6,935 nucleotides of DNA from an uncultured Bacilli bacterium. Lineage in GTDB: Bacteria; Bacillota_I; Bacilli_A; RF39; UBA660. Each line of letters starts with the position of its first letter. Position 1 is the stretch's first letter. Position numbers and translations under genes: made by a program. The notes beneath the pieces were generated by a model. That model saw nothing but the letters and a program-made list of their open reading frames with translations, was not told the origin of the DNA and ran no database searches. The DNA is taken from assembly GCA_947630885.1 (NCBI GenBank), contig CANRJI010000053.1:1-6935 (forward strand), in the 5' to 3' direction. Shown here piece by piece: positions 1 to 5,032 of this stretch.

Positions 1-47
1 ATCTGACCATATATTTTAACATATTATTAAAAGATTATCTAAATATA

Positions 48-98
48 GGGGGGGTCACTATGTATTATAAAAAAACAAAAAATCTATTAAATAACTAG
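48..98 (+). other. G7 tract followed by possible 12-codon ORF
   Basis: A run of seven G (48-54) stands out in a region that is otherwise almost all A and T. Five bases after it an ATG at 60 opens a 12-codon frame (MYYKKTKNLLNN) ending in TAG at 96-98. The G-run could act as a crude ribosome site, and TTAACA at 16-21 could be a -35 box, but no good -10 is visible. TGACC at 4-8 and GGTCA at 53-57, with ATATATTT and AAATATA inside them, form an imperfect inverted repeat around the leader. It may be a leader peptide, the tail of an upstream transcript's structure, or chance. Function unknown. Confidence 0.2.
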
Positions 99-137
99 AA
101 ATTAAAGAATTAATTGTGTATAATATTATTGGGTGGT
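96..137 (+). promoter_or_regulatory. Promoter and ribosome site of the NahK-like gene
   Basis: TATAAT at 119-124 is a perfect -10 box. TAGAAA at 96-101, 17 bases upstream, matches the -35 consensus at four of six positions. The -10 box is followed after six bases by GGGTGGT (131-137), a variant of the AGGTGAT ribosome site used elsewhere in the window, and five bases later by the ATG at 143. Transcription would start at or next to the ribosome site, giving a leader of about a dozen bases. Confidence 0.6.
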
Positions 138-142
138 TTTAA

Positions 143-1297
143 ATGATTGAAGAAATAATTAATAAATTTAATATTGATGGAAAATTAATAAAAATTGAGC
201 CTAATAATACAGGAAATATTAATAGTACTTATGTTGTAACGGTTGAAACGCCTAGTGGAGATAACTGCAAATACTTAGTTCAAAAGATAAATACCAATGT
301 TTTTCCAGAACCATATAAACTTATGAAAAACATTGAAAATGTAACTGGTTACCTTAAAAGACAACTTATGAAAGAAGAAGATTCAACACATCAAGTTCTC
401 GAGGTTGTTAAAACAAAAGAAGGTAAGTCACTTTGTTATGTTGAAGAAAGAGAAGAACGCAGTTATTATCGCATTTATGAATATATTGATAATGCTATAT
501 CGTATGATTGCTCTGTCGATCCAGAAATTGTCTATAATACAGGAAAGGCTTTTGGCAATTTTCAAAAACTTTTAAGAAATTATCCAATGAGTAGATTAAC
601 AGAAACTATTAAAGATTTTCATAGTACTGATGTAAGATATAAAAAATTAATTGATGATATTAAAATTGATTCTGAGGGACGAGCCTTAGAAGTTGCTCCC
701 GAAATTGTTTTTATCTTAATGAGAGAAGATATTGTGTCACTTATAACAAGCGAACTTGGAACTGATGAAGTTCCTTACCGTGTTACACATAATGATACTA
801 AAGTTAACAACGTTTTAATGAACAAAGATACTGGTGATTTTCTTGCGGTTATCGATTTAGATACGGTTATGCCAGGAAGTATGCTCTTCGATTATGGTGA
901 TGGCATTAGATCAACTTCATCGACGGCTTTCGAAGATGAAACAGACTTAGATAAAGTTCATATTGACCTTGAGTTATTTAAAAAATATACTGATGGTTAT
1001 TTGAGTGAAATGGCACCATACATTACTTATGAGGAATTATCTTTAATGGGAGAATCTATAAGAATAATTACACTTGAACTTGCTATTAGATTTTTAAATG
1101 ACTATATAAATGGTGATACTTACTTTAAAATAAAATACGAAAAACATAATCTTGACCGTGCTAGAAATCAAATTGCTTTGGTTAAAGATATTGAGAGACA
1201 TCTTGAATACATGAATGCTTATATTTACGAAAGTTATAAAAAGTATAAAGATAATGGTAAAAAGAATAAATGCCGAAGATTAATTAATCAAAATTAG
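143..1297 (+). CDS. N-acetylhexosamine 1-kinase-like (NahK-type) APH-fold phosphotransferase
   Basis: A 384-residue small-molecule kinase of the aminoglycoside phosphotransferase/choline kinase fold, closest by eye to NahK proteins, which phosphorylate GlcNAc or GalNAc at C1 in salvage of host glycans and lacto-N-biose. Visible motifs: a glycine-loop-like GNINSTY (24-30); VQKIN with likely ATP-binding K48; the catalytic loop VTHNDTKVNNVL (215-226) with H216, catalytic D218 and N223; and the metal-binding segment VIDLDTVMPG (236-245), followed by FDYGDGIR (249-256). The HNDTKVNN and IDLDTVMPG pair is typical of the NahK branch. Length fits the family. The last 20 residues are Lys/Asn-rich and encoded partly by the terminator stem. 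No lacto-N-biose phosphorylase, galE or galT homologue lies nearby, so the exact sugar is not settled; related proteins are often annotated only as phosphotransferases. It has its own promoter and terminator. Confidence 0.8.
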   Translation: MIEEIINKFNIDGKLIKIEPNNTGNINSTYVVTVETPSGDNCKYLVQKINTNVFPEPYKLMKNIENVTGYLKRQLMKEEDSTHQVLEVVKTKEGKSLCYVEEREERSYYRIYEYIDNAISYDCSVDPEIVYNTGKAFGNFQKLLRNYPMSRLTETIKDFHSTDVRYKKLIDDIKIDSEGRALEVAPEIVFILMREDIVSLITSELGTDEVPYRVTHNDTKVNNVLMNKDTGDFLAVIDLDTVMPGSMLFDYGDGIRSTSSTAFEDETDLDKVHIDLELFKKYTDGYLSEMAPYITYEELSLMGESIRIITLELAIRFLNDYINGDTYFKIKYEKHNLDRARNQIALVKDIERHLEYMNAYIYESYKKYKDNGKKNKCRRLINQN

Positions 1298-1312
1298 TCT
1301 TCCTTTTTTTTT
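1275..1312 (+). terminator. Intrinsic terminator overlapping the kinase stop codon
   Basis: GAAGATTAAT (1275-1284) pairs with ATTAGTCTTC (1293-1302) in a ten-pair stem with one G-U pair and an eight-base loop, followed by a run of nine T (1304-1312). The stem includes the last codons and the TAG stop (1295-1297) of the kinase gene, so terminating structure and coding sequence share DNA. The next promoter's -10 box begins only seven bases after the T-run. Confidence 0.8.
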
Positions 1313-1318
1313 AATTCA

Positions 1319-1336
1319 TATAATTTTATAGGTGAT
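1319..1336 (+). promoter_or_regulatory. -10 box and ribosome site of the ylmC-like gene
   Basis: TATAAT at 1319-1324 lies directly after the kinase terminator. Five bases later is AGGTGAT (1330-1336), then four bases and the ATG at 1341. No convincing -35 box is seen 16-18 bases upstream, where the previous terminator stem sits. The arrangement matches other gene starts in the window. Confidence 0.5.
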
Positions 1337-1340
1337 ATAA

Positions 1341-1574
1341 ATGAGATTATCAGATTTGCAAACGAAAGAAATTATAAATGTGACAACGGGAAAAAGATTA
1401 GGAATTATTATTGATGTTATCGTTGATACAAATGGAACTATTAAATCATTAATTTTAGAAGAGAGACGTTCACGAAGACTTGCTCCTAAAGAAGAATATG
1501 AATTAGATTGGAAACAAATATCGAAAATAGGTGACGATATAATTTTGGCTCGCGACAAATACGAAGAAAAATGA
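1341..1574 (+). CDS. YlmC/YmxH-family PRC-barrel protein
   Basis: A 77-residue protein that is a single PRC-barrel domain of the YlmC/YmxH family, found mainly in spore-forming Firmicutes. The order RLSDLQTKEIINV, then GKRLGIIIDVIVD (residues 18-30), GTIKSLILEE (32-41), ELDWKQISKIGDDIIL (54-69) is the family pattern, with the conserved Trp and the KIGDDII strand near the end. Its biochemical role is not established; it is presumed a small protein-binding adaptor. The start follows a clear AGGTGAT site. The gene ends in TGA at 1572-1574, with an in-frame TAA two codons later, so the stop would barely move under an altered code. Not obviously in an operon: it has a terminator before it and a promoter after it. 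Family assignment is firm, function is not. Confidence 0.85.
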   Translation: MRLSDLQTKEIINVTTGKRLGIIIDVIVDTNGTIKSLILEERRSRRLAPKEEYELDWKQISKIGDDIILARDKYEEK

Positions 1575-1606
1575 TTGTAAATCATATTAAATAATATCTT
1601 TTTTTT
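1571..1606 (+). terminator. Weak candidate terminator after the ylmC-like gene
   Basis: Two small AT-rich hairpins are possible, ATGATT/AATCAT (1571-1576 with 1580-1585) overlapping the stop codon, and ATATT/AATAT (1584-1588 with 1593-1597), followed by a run of T at 1599-1606. The stems are weak, and the T-run may only mark the region upstream of the pilin promoter. Confidence 0.35.
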
Positions 1607-1614
1607 CACAAATT

Positions 1615-1636
1615 TGCTATAATAATTACAGGTGAT
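1615..1636 (+). promoter_or_regulatory. Extended -10 promoter and ribosome site of the pilin gene
   Basis: TGCTATAAT (1615-1623) is an extended -10 element with a perfect TATAAT at 1618-1623. No good -35 box lies at the usual distance, which the TG extension can compensate for. Six bases later comes AGGTGAT (1630-1636), then four bases and the ATG at 1641. A GTG at 1632 lies inside the ribosome site and is therefore not the start. Confidence 0.6.
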
Positions 1637-1640
1637 ACTT

Positions 1641-2129
1641 ATGAATAAGAAAGGTTTCACACTTATTGAACTACTTGTCGTTATCGTTATTATTGGATTA
1701 CTGGGAGTTATAGTCGTACCTTATGTATTAAATATTTTGGATCAAAGTGAAGAATCTTCTTATCATATTCTTCTTAATAATATTGTAACGGCGTCGCAAA
1801 CTTACTATGAGGAATGTGAATATGGCGATTTATCTAATCGTGATAAATATGGTGGTTTTGCTTGTCAAATTAACAATAATACAATTACGACGACAGTGGG
1901 AACACTTGCGGATGTTGGACTTTTAGATGCTACTGATGAAAATGGTACTAAGAAAGTAATTAATCCACAGGATAATGTTGATATAAGTAATTGTTCAATT
2001 ATCATTACCAAAATTAGAGATGTTGTTACGGATGAAAATGATGTTCAAAATGTTAAAATAAGTTATCAGATACAGTCAAATTCGGCAGATGGTAATTGTC
2101 CTGAAACTTATCAAACAGAAGGAGAGTAG
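1641..2129 (+). CDS. Type IV pilin-like prepilin (prepilin-type N-terminal methylation motif)
   Basis: A 162-residue secreted pilin or pseudopilin. The N-terminus MNKKGFTLIELLVVIVIIG is a textbook class III signal: prepilin peptidase would cut after G5, F6 would be methylated and E10 is the conserved Glu at +5 of the mature protein. One hydrophobic helix (about 6-30) is followed by an alpha-helical spine and a globular domain. Four cysteines (59, 75, 118, 153) in the exported part could form two disulfides, C59-C75 and C118-C153 being natural pairs. Such proteins polymerise into pili or competence/secretion pseudopili at the membrane, but no assembly ATPase, platform protein or prepilin peptidase is encoded here. 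The ATG at 1641 is chosen over GTG 1632 because of the AGGTGAT site. The stop is one base before ung, whose ribosome site lies inside this gene's last codons. Confidence 0.85.
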   Translation: MNKKGFTLIELLVVIVIIGLLGVIVVPYVLNILDQSEESSYHILLNNIVTASQTYYEECEYGDLSNRDKYGGFACQINNNTITTTVGTLADVGLLDATDENGTKKVINPQDNVDISNCSIIITKIRDVVTDENDVQNVKISYQIQSNSADGNCPETYQTEGE

Positions 2130-2130
2130 T

Positions 2131-2805
2131 ATGTATTTAGTAGGTAATAAATGGGATAAAGTATTAGAAGAAGAATATCAAAAAGATTATTTTAAAAAAA
2201 TTGTTTTCTATATTAATAAAGCATATAGGGAAAGGCCTATCTTTCCTCCTAAAAATTATATTTTAAGAGCTTTATCTTTAACTGACTACGATGACGTTAA
2301 AGTTGTAATTTTAGGTCAAGATCCTTATCATGGTGTAGGAGAAGCGAACGGTCTTGCTTTTTCTGTTAGCGAGGGAATAAAGCTTCCTCCGTCACTTCAA
2401 AATATTTATAAGGAACTTAATAGTGATTTAGCAATTCCAATTGCTTCAACTGGTGATTTGACTTGTTGGGCTAAAGAAGGTGTTTTACTTTTAAACTCGG
2501 TTCTTACGGTTGAAAAAGATAAACCGGCTTCTCATAAAAATCTTGGTTGGGAAGAATTTACAGATGCTATTATAAGTAAAGTAAATGAAAAAGATACTCC
2601 TGTCGTCTTTATTTTGTGGGGTAATTTTGCTAAAAGTAAAAAGAGATTGATAACTAATCCTAAACATCTTGTTATCGAGTCTTCGCATCCATCCCCTTTT
2701 TCCTGTAATTATGGCTTTTTTGGAAGTAAACCTTTTTCGAGAACTAACGATTTTCTTAGAAAAAATAATATAAAAGAAATTGATTTTCGCATAAAAAAAG
2801 TTTAA
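2131..2805 (+). CDS. ung: Uracil-DNA glycosylase, family 1
   Basis: A 224-residue enzyme that removes uracil from DNA as the first step of base excision repair, in the cytoplasm. Motif A GQDPYH is at 62-67 with catalytic D64 and thymine-excluding Y66; F77 stacks on the uracil; LLLN (119-122) carries uracil-binding N122; motif B HPSPF is at 186-190 with catalytic H186. Length is normal for Ung. The usual intercalating residue after HPSP in well-studied Ung proteins is Leu; here it is Phe190. The open frame runs upstream to an ATG at 2089, but AAGGAG at 2119-2124 with a six-base spacing points to the ATG at 2131, where the homology begins. It is coupled to the pilin gene upstream with a one-base gap and has no promoter of its own in view. 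Confidence 0.95.
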   Translation: MYLVGNKWDKVLEEEYQKDYFKKIVFYINKAYRERPIFPPKNYILRALSLTDYDDVKVVILGQDPYHGVGEANGLAFSVSEGIKLPPSLQNIYKELNSDLAIPIASTGDLTCWAKEGVLLLNSVLTVEKDKPASHKNLGWEEFTDAIISKVNEKDTPVVFILWGNFAKSKKRLITNPKHLVIESSHPSPFSCNYGFFGSKPFSRTNDFLRKNNIKEIDFRIKKV

Positions 2806-2821
2806 ATAGATAACATATAAA

Positions 2822-2828
2822 TGGTGAT
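2822..2828 (+). promoter_or_regulatory. Ribosome site of the PF06541 gene, possible weak promoter
   Basis: TGGTGAT at 2822-2828 lies three bases before the ATG at 2832 and fixes the start. TAACAT (2811-2816) could be a weak -10 box five bases upstream of it, matching the spacing seen elsewhere, but there is no -35 box. Read-through from ung, which has no visible terminator, is equally likely. Confidence 0.35.
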
Positions 2829-2831
2829 TGT

Positions 2832-3326
2832 ATGTACTATTTAAACTCTTTTTTATTATATTCGGTTTTAGGTTTTATTATGGAAAGTACTCTTTATAAA
2901 AATACTAGTTTTAAAGCTAGTGGCGTTTTATTTGGTCCTGTAACTCTCGTCTATGGGGCAGGAACAGTTATCCTTTTATTAATTAATAAATACTTTTTAG
3001 ATAAAATTCATATTAATAAGTTTTTAAAAATTATTTTAGCCTTTTTGGTTTATGCTATCATTCTTACATTGACCGAATTGGTATGTGGCCATTTATGTCA
3101 TCTTATTTTTGGAATTGATATGTGGGATTATACAAACAAAAAGTATAATTTTGGTAAATATATTTGTCTCGAATTAGTTCCCATTTGGGGTATTTTAGGC
3201 TTACTTGTCACTTACGTTCTTAAGCCTTTTTTCGATAAAGTTATAAGACTAATTCCACAAGAAGCTACTTACCTATTTTACTTTTTTCTTACTGTTGATT
3301 TTCTTATTACTATTATAACAAAATAA
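2832..3326 (+). CDS. Putative ABC transporter permease, PF06541 (CmpB-type) membrane protein
   Basis: A 164-residue integral membrane protein with about five hydrophobic segments (roughly 3-18, 33-53, 65-93, 111-130 and 145-162). Conserved features match the family named 'putative ABC transporter permease' (PF06541): E18 in the first helix, GVLFGPVTLVYGAG (31-44), a buried TELVCG (81-86), the signature MWDY (97-100), and ICLELVPIWG (111-120). The family has no proven substrate and no ATPase partner here, so the transporter label is by family name only. It lies 26 bases after ung and converges with the LemA-family gene, the two stop codons being only five bases apart. Confidence 0.75.
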   Translation: MYYLNSFLLYSVLGFIMESTLYKNTSFKASGVLFGPVTLVYGAGTVILLLINKYFLDKIHINKFLKIILAFLVYAIILTLTELVCGHLCHLIFGIDMWDYTNKKYNFGKYICLELVPIWGILGLLVTYVLKPFFDKVIRLIPQEATYLFYFFLTVDFLITIITK

Positions 3327-3346
3327 AAAGACTAGAGTTTAAAGTC
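3325..3346 (-). terminator. Weak candidate terminator of the LemA-family gene
   Basis: On the minus strand GACT (3343-3346) can pair with AGTC (3330-3333) across a nine-base loop, followed by five T (3325-3329). It includes the stop codon of the LemA-family gene and lies between two convergent genes. The stem is short, so this is tentative. Confidence 0.3.
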
Positions 3347-3880
3347 CTCATAGTCATCATCACTCATATCTTTTCGATCAAAGTATAGTTTTTCTTTATA
3401 TTTACAGAAAAGGGCTACAACATTTGATGGAAATTTTTTTAATAAGCTATTATAAATACTAATATTTTCATTATAGTAATCTATTTCATTATCGAGTTTT
3501 TCATCAATATCGGTTATTTCATTTCGTATTTTTTTCACTTCAGTACTTTTTTCGATATCCGGAAATTCTTCTTTGAGAGCATTAAGTTCTGCCGAAGTTC
3601 TTTCTAATATTCGATATAATTCAAAATTACCTAATTTTCTACTTCGAAGTTTAACTATTTCTTCAAATATTTCTTTATCTTTAGGAATTGAACTTTTAAT
3701 AATAGGTATTACTCTATTTAATAGGTCATACTTTTCTCTTAGATTAGTATCTATCATACTCTCTACTTCGTTAATTCTAATAATGTAATCTTGAAATTTA
3801 TTATATGTCGAAGCATAAAAAATTGAAATTACAGATATAATTACCACAACAATAAAAATAATAATCATTAATACTTCCAT
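3332..3880 (-). CDS. lemA: LemA-family membrane-anchored coiled-coil protein
   Basis: A 182-residue protein with one N-terminal transmembrane helix (about 4-24), followed by a long helical domain. Family marks are YNKFQDYIIRINEVESMID (26-44), a run resembling the LemA 'IDvqLkrRyDLipnLv' pattern at TNLREKYDLLNRVIPIIK (45-62), and the closing YYNENISIYNSLLKKFP (135-151), which is the characteristic LemA yN..v..yN..i..fP ending. The C-terminus is acidic. LemA proteins are widespread and their function is poorly defined. The open frame can start at a GTG at 3889, but AGGATGTGAT (3885-3894) is a near-perfect ribosome site for the ATG at 3880, so that start is preferred. It stands alone, with a strong promoter upstream. 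Confidence 0.8.
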   Translation of the reverse strand: MEVLMIIIFIVVVIISVISIFYASTYNKFQDYIIRINEVESMIDTNLREKYDLLNRVIPIIKSSIPKDKEIFEEIVKLRSRKLGNFELYRILERTSAELNALKEEFPDIEKSTEVKKIRNEITDIDEKLDNEIDYYNENISIYNSLLKKFPSNVVALFCKYKEKLYFDRKDMSDDDYEDFKL

Positions 3881-3884
3881 TGTT

Positions 3885-3929
3885 ATCACATCCTAGATAA
3901 ATTATATCAAAAGTCATTAGTGTTTTCAA
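3885..3929 (-). promoter_or_regulatory. Strong sigma-A type promoter and ribosome site of the LemA-family gene
   Basis: On the minus strand TTGAAA (3924-3929), a 17-base spacer and TATAAT (3901-3906) form a near-consensus promoter, with TG one base before the -10 box as an extended element. Six bases later is AGGATGTGAT (3885-3894), one mismatch from the full anti-Shine-Dalgarno complement, then four bases and the ATG at 3880. The predicted start of transcription is at the ribosome site itself. Confidence 0.8.
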
Positions 3930-3957
3930 GAATAAATTTATATTTAGTCTCGAAAGT

Positions 3958-3985
3958 AAAAAATAATACAGATGTGTATTATTTT
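3958..3985 (-). terminator. Intrinsic terminator of gerQ
   Basis: On the minus strand AATAATACA (3975-3983) pairs perfectly with TGTATTATT (3962-3970) around a CATC loop, continuing into a short T-run (3958-3963). The stem abuts and, when extended, enters the gerQ stop codon (3984-3986). It is AT-rich, so of moderate strength, but the symmetry is perfect. Confidence 0.65.
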
Positions 3986-4352
3986 ATGTAAAGTCTTTAA
4001 TAAAATTAATTGGTTCCTCAAAGGTAACAAAATCAAGATATATCATCAGTATCAAATACCATTCTCCAGTCGAAGGATTAGATACGATTATATGATCTCT
4101 TCCCGCTTGTTCGATAATGCCATCAAAGACTCGATCTTGCCATTCTTTTGATCCAGGTACTGTTATGTGAAAGCGGGCTTTTTTGCCTTTATTAAGTCTT
4201 AGAATATTTTCAATATAAGATTGCTCCGCGGTCATAGGAACCATTGTCGTTTGACTCTGTTCGTAACTTGGAACGCTTTGCTGATTTGGAACTGTATTTC
4301 CACTTAATCCAACACCGGGGAAAACCGGATTTTGATAATAGCCATTATTCAT
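3984..4352 (-). CDS. gerQ: Spore coat protein GerQ
   Basis: A 122-residue GerQ (YwdL) homologue. In Bacillus subtilis GerQ is a coat protein needed for correct localisation of the cortex-lytic enzyme CwlJ, and is cross-linked by transglutaminase. Residues 1-40 are a low-complexity Asn/Gln/Pro/Ser tail; the conserved core begins at TAEQSYIENILRLNKGKKA (41-59) and runs through WQDRVFDGIIEQAGRDHIIV (71-90) to NPSTGEWYLILMIYLDFVTF (92-111). The tail here has several Gln but no Lys before residue 55, unlike the Bacillus protein, whose N-terminal Lys residues are the reported cross-linking sites. The start is supported by AGAGGATGAT (4356-4365). It is divergent from pduL and ends in its own terminator. 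With the YlmC/YmxH-type gene it suggests a sporulating or recently sporulating lineage; no transglutaminase or cwlJ lies in view. Confidence 0.9.
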   Translation of the reverse strand: MNNGYYQNPVFPGVGLSGNTVPNQQSVPSYEQSQTTMVPMTAEQSYIENILRLNKGKKARFHITVPGSKEWQDRVFDGIIEQAGRDHIIVSNPSTGEWYLILMIYLDFVTFEEPINFIKDFT

Positions 4353-4355
4353 AAT

Positions 4356-4379
4356 ATCATCCTCTCAATAAAATATATG
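4356..4379 (-). promoter_or_regulatory. Ribosome site and candidate -10 region of gerQ
   Basis: On the minus strand AGAGGATGAT (4356-4365) is the ribosome site, three bases before the ATG. Six bases upstream is TATATT (4372-4377), an acceptable -10 box, with only a poor -35 at the usual spacing. The overlapping CATATATT (4372-4379) resembles the -10 element of mother-cell sigma-E promoters, with a partial -35 match (TTATAGT) 13 bases upstream. Which sigma factor applies cannot be decided by eye. Confidence 0.35.
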
Positions 4380-4386
4380 TCTAACT

Positions 4387-4416
4387 TTTGACACTATAAC
4401 TAAAAAAAATGTCAAA
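4387..4416 (+). repeat. TTTGACA / TGTCAAA inverted repeat between gerQ and pduL
   Basis: TTTGACA (4387-4393) and TGTCAAA (4410-4416) are perfect inverted copies separated by 16 bases containing a run of A. Each arm holds a TTGACA hexamer, but neither has a -10 box at a normal distance, so they are not simple -35 boxes. Position between divergent genes suggests an operator; the regulator is unknown. Confidence 0.45.
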
Positions 4417-4431
4417 TTATTTTTAAAAACA

Positions 4432-4473
4432 TTTACATTGTTTAAAGATAAAAATATAATAATTTTAGGTGAT
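4432..4473 (+). promoter_or_regulatory. Sigma-A type promoter and ribosome site of pduL
   Basis: TTTACA (4432-4437), a 17-base spacer and TATAAT (4455-4460) form a near-consensus promoter. Six bases later is AGGTGAT (4467-4473), then three bases and the ATG at 4477. An in-frame TTG at 4438 lies between the -35 and -10 boxes and cannot be the start if this promoter is used. Confidence 0.75.
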
Positions 4474-4476
4474 ATT

Positions 4477-5031
4477 ATGAATATTCGAGTTGGTGTATCT
4501 AATAGACACGTTCATTTAACAAAGGAAGACGTCGATACTCTTTTTGGTAAAGATTATAAATTGACACCTCGTAATTATCTCGATCAACCAGGACAATTTG
4601 CCACTACTGAGACGGTAACACTTAAGACGGCAAAAAATATCAAAGAAAATGTTCGAATTGTCGGTCCAATAAGAGATTATACGCAGGTTGAAGTTCTCGA
4701 AGAGGATAAGGACTATTTAGGAATTAATCCGCCAATTCGTAATTCTGGCGATTTAGATAACTCTGAGACAATAACAATCATTGGTCCAAAAGGTGAAGTA
4801 ACTAAACCAAATATATGTATAATTGCTAATCGACACATCCATATTAATACTAGAGATGCTGAAGGCTATTACAATGATCAAATTGTTTCCGTCAAAATAA
4901 AAAATCTAGTATTAAATGATGTTCATATCAAAATTGCCGATAATTTTGCTTGGTCTTTGCATATAAATAAAGACGAGGCTCGTCAAAATAATATTGAAAA
5001 CGGGGACATTGCTATCATAAAGGAGGAATAG
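4477..5031 (+). CDS. pduL: Phosphate propanoyltransferase / phosphotransacylase PduL
   Basis: A 184-residue PduL-type phosphotransacylase, which exchanges CoA for phosphate on propanoyl-CoA or acetyl-CoA; with a kinase this yields ATP. All six expected zinc ligands are visible: H11 and H13 in VSNRHVHL, E72 in TQVEV, H120 and H122 in ANRHIHI, and H162 in LHINKDEA. The conserved PIRNSGD (86-92) holds the active-site Arg. Two similar halves, each opening with an NRHxH motif, form the paired barrels of the family. There is no N-terminal extension of the kind that targets PduL to microcompartments, and no shell gene nearby, so it is probably a cytosolic enzyme replacing Pta in acetate formation (inference). 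The start follows AGGTGAT at 4467-4473. Its last codons contain the AGGAGG site for the ABC gene, which begins one base after the stop. Confidence 0.92.
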   Translation: MNIRVGVSNRHVHLTKEDVDTLFGKDYKLTPRNYLDQPGQFATTETVTLKTAKNIKENVRIVGPIRDYTQVEVLEEDKDYLGINPPIRNSGDLDNSETITIIGPKGEVTKPNICIIANRHIHINTRDAEGYYNDQIVSVKIKNLVLNDVHIKIADNFAWSLHINKDEARQNNIENGDIAIIKEE

Positions 5032-5032
5032 A

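Noticed and set aside
1572..1580. Mycoplasma-type genetic code (TGA as Trp)
   Set aside because: Tryptophans in the recognised proteins use TGG and the YlmC-like protein ends sensibly at TGA. The single TGA stop followed closely by TAA is not decisive, but nothing demands the altered code.
1316..1660. Minus-strand ORF of 114 residues
   Set aside because: It covers the recognised ylmC-like gene and the pilin promoter on the opposite strand and has no family features.
2089..2130. Longer Ung start at ATG 2089
   Set aside because: It would overlap the pilin frame by 41 bases and adds 14 residues unlike Ung; AAGGAG supports ATG 2131.
2491..2688. Minus-strand ORF of 65 residues
   Set aside because: It lies wholly within ung, whose motifs are complete; shadow frame.
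3573..3788. Plus-strand ORF of 71 residues
   Set aside because: It is antisense to the LemA-family coding sequence, with no ribosome site of the kind used here and no recognisable domain.
4388..4415. TTGACA hexamers as ordinary -35 boxes
   Set aside because: Neither has a -10 box 16-18 bases away; the nearest TATA-like hexamers are much too close. The inverted-repeat reading fits better.
4438..4476. Longer PduL start at TTG 4438
   Set aside because: The TTG lies between the -35 and -10 boxes of the pduL promoter, and the extra residues do not resemble a microcompartment targeting peptide; ATG 4477 has an AGGTGAT site.
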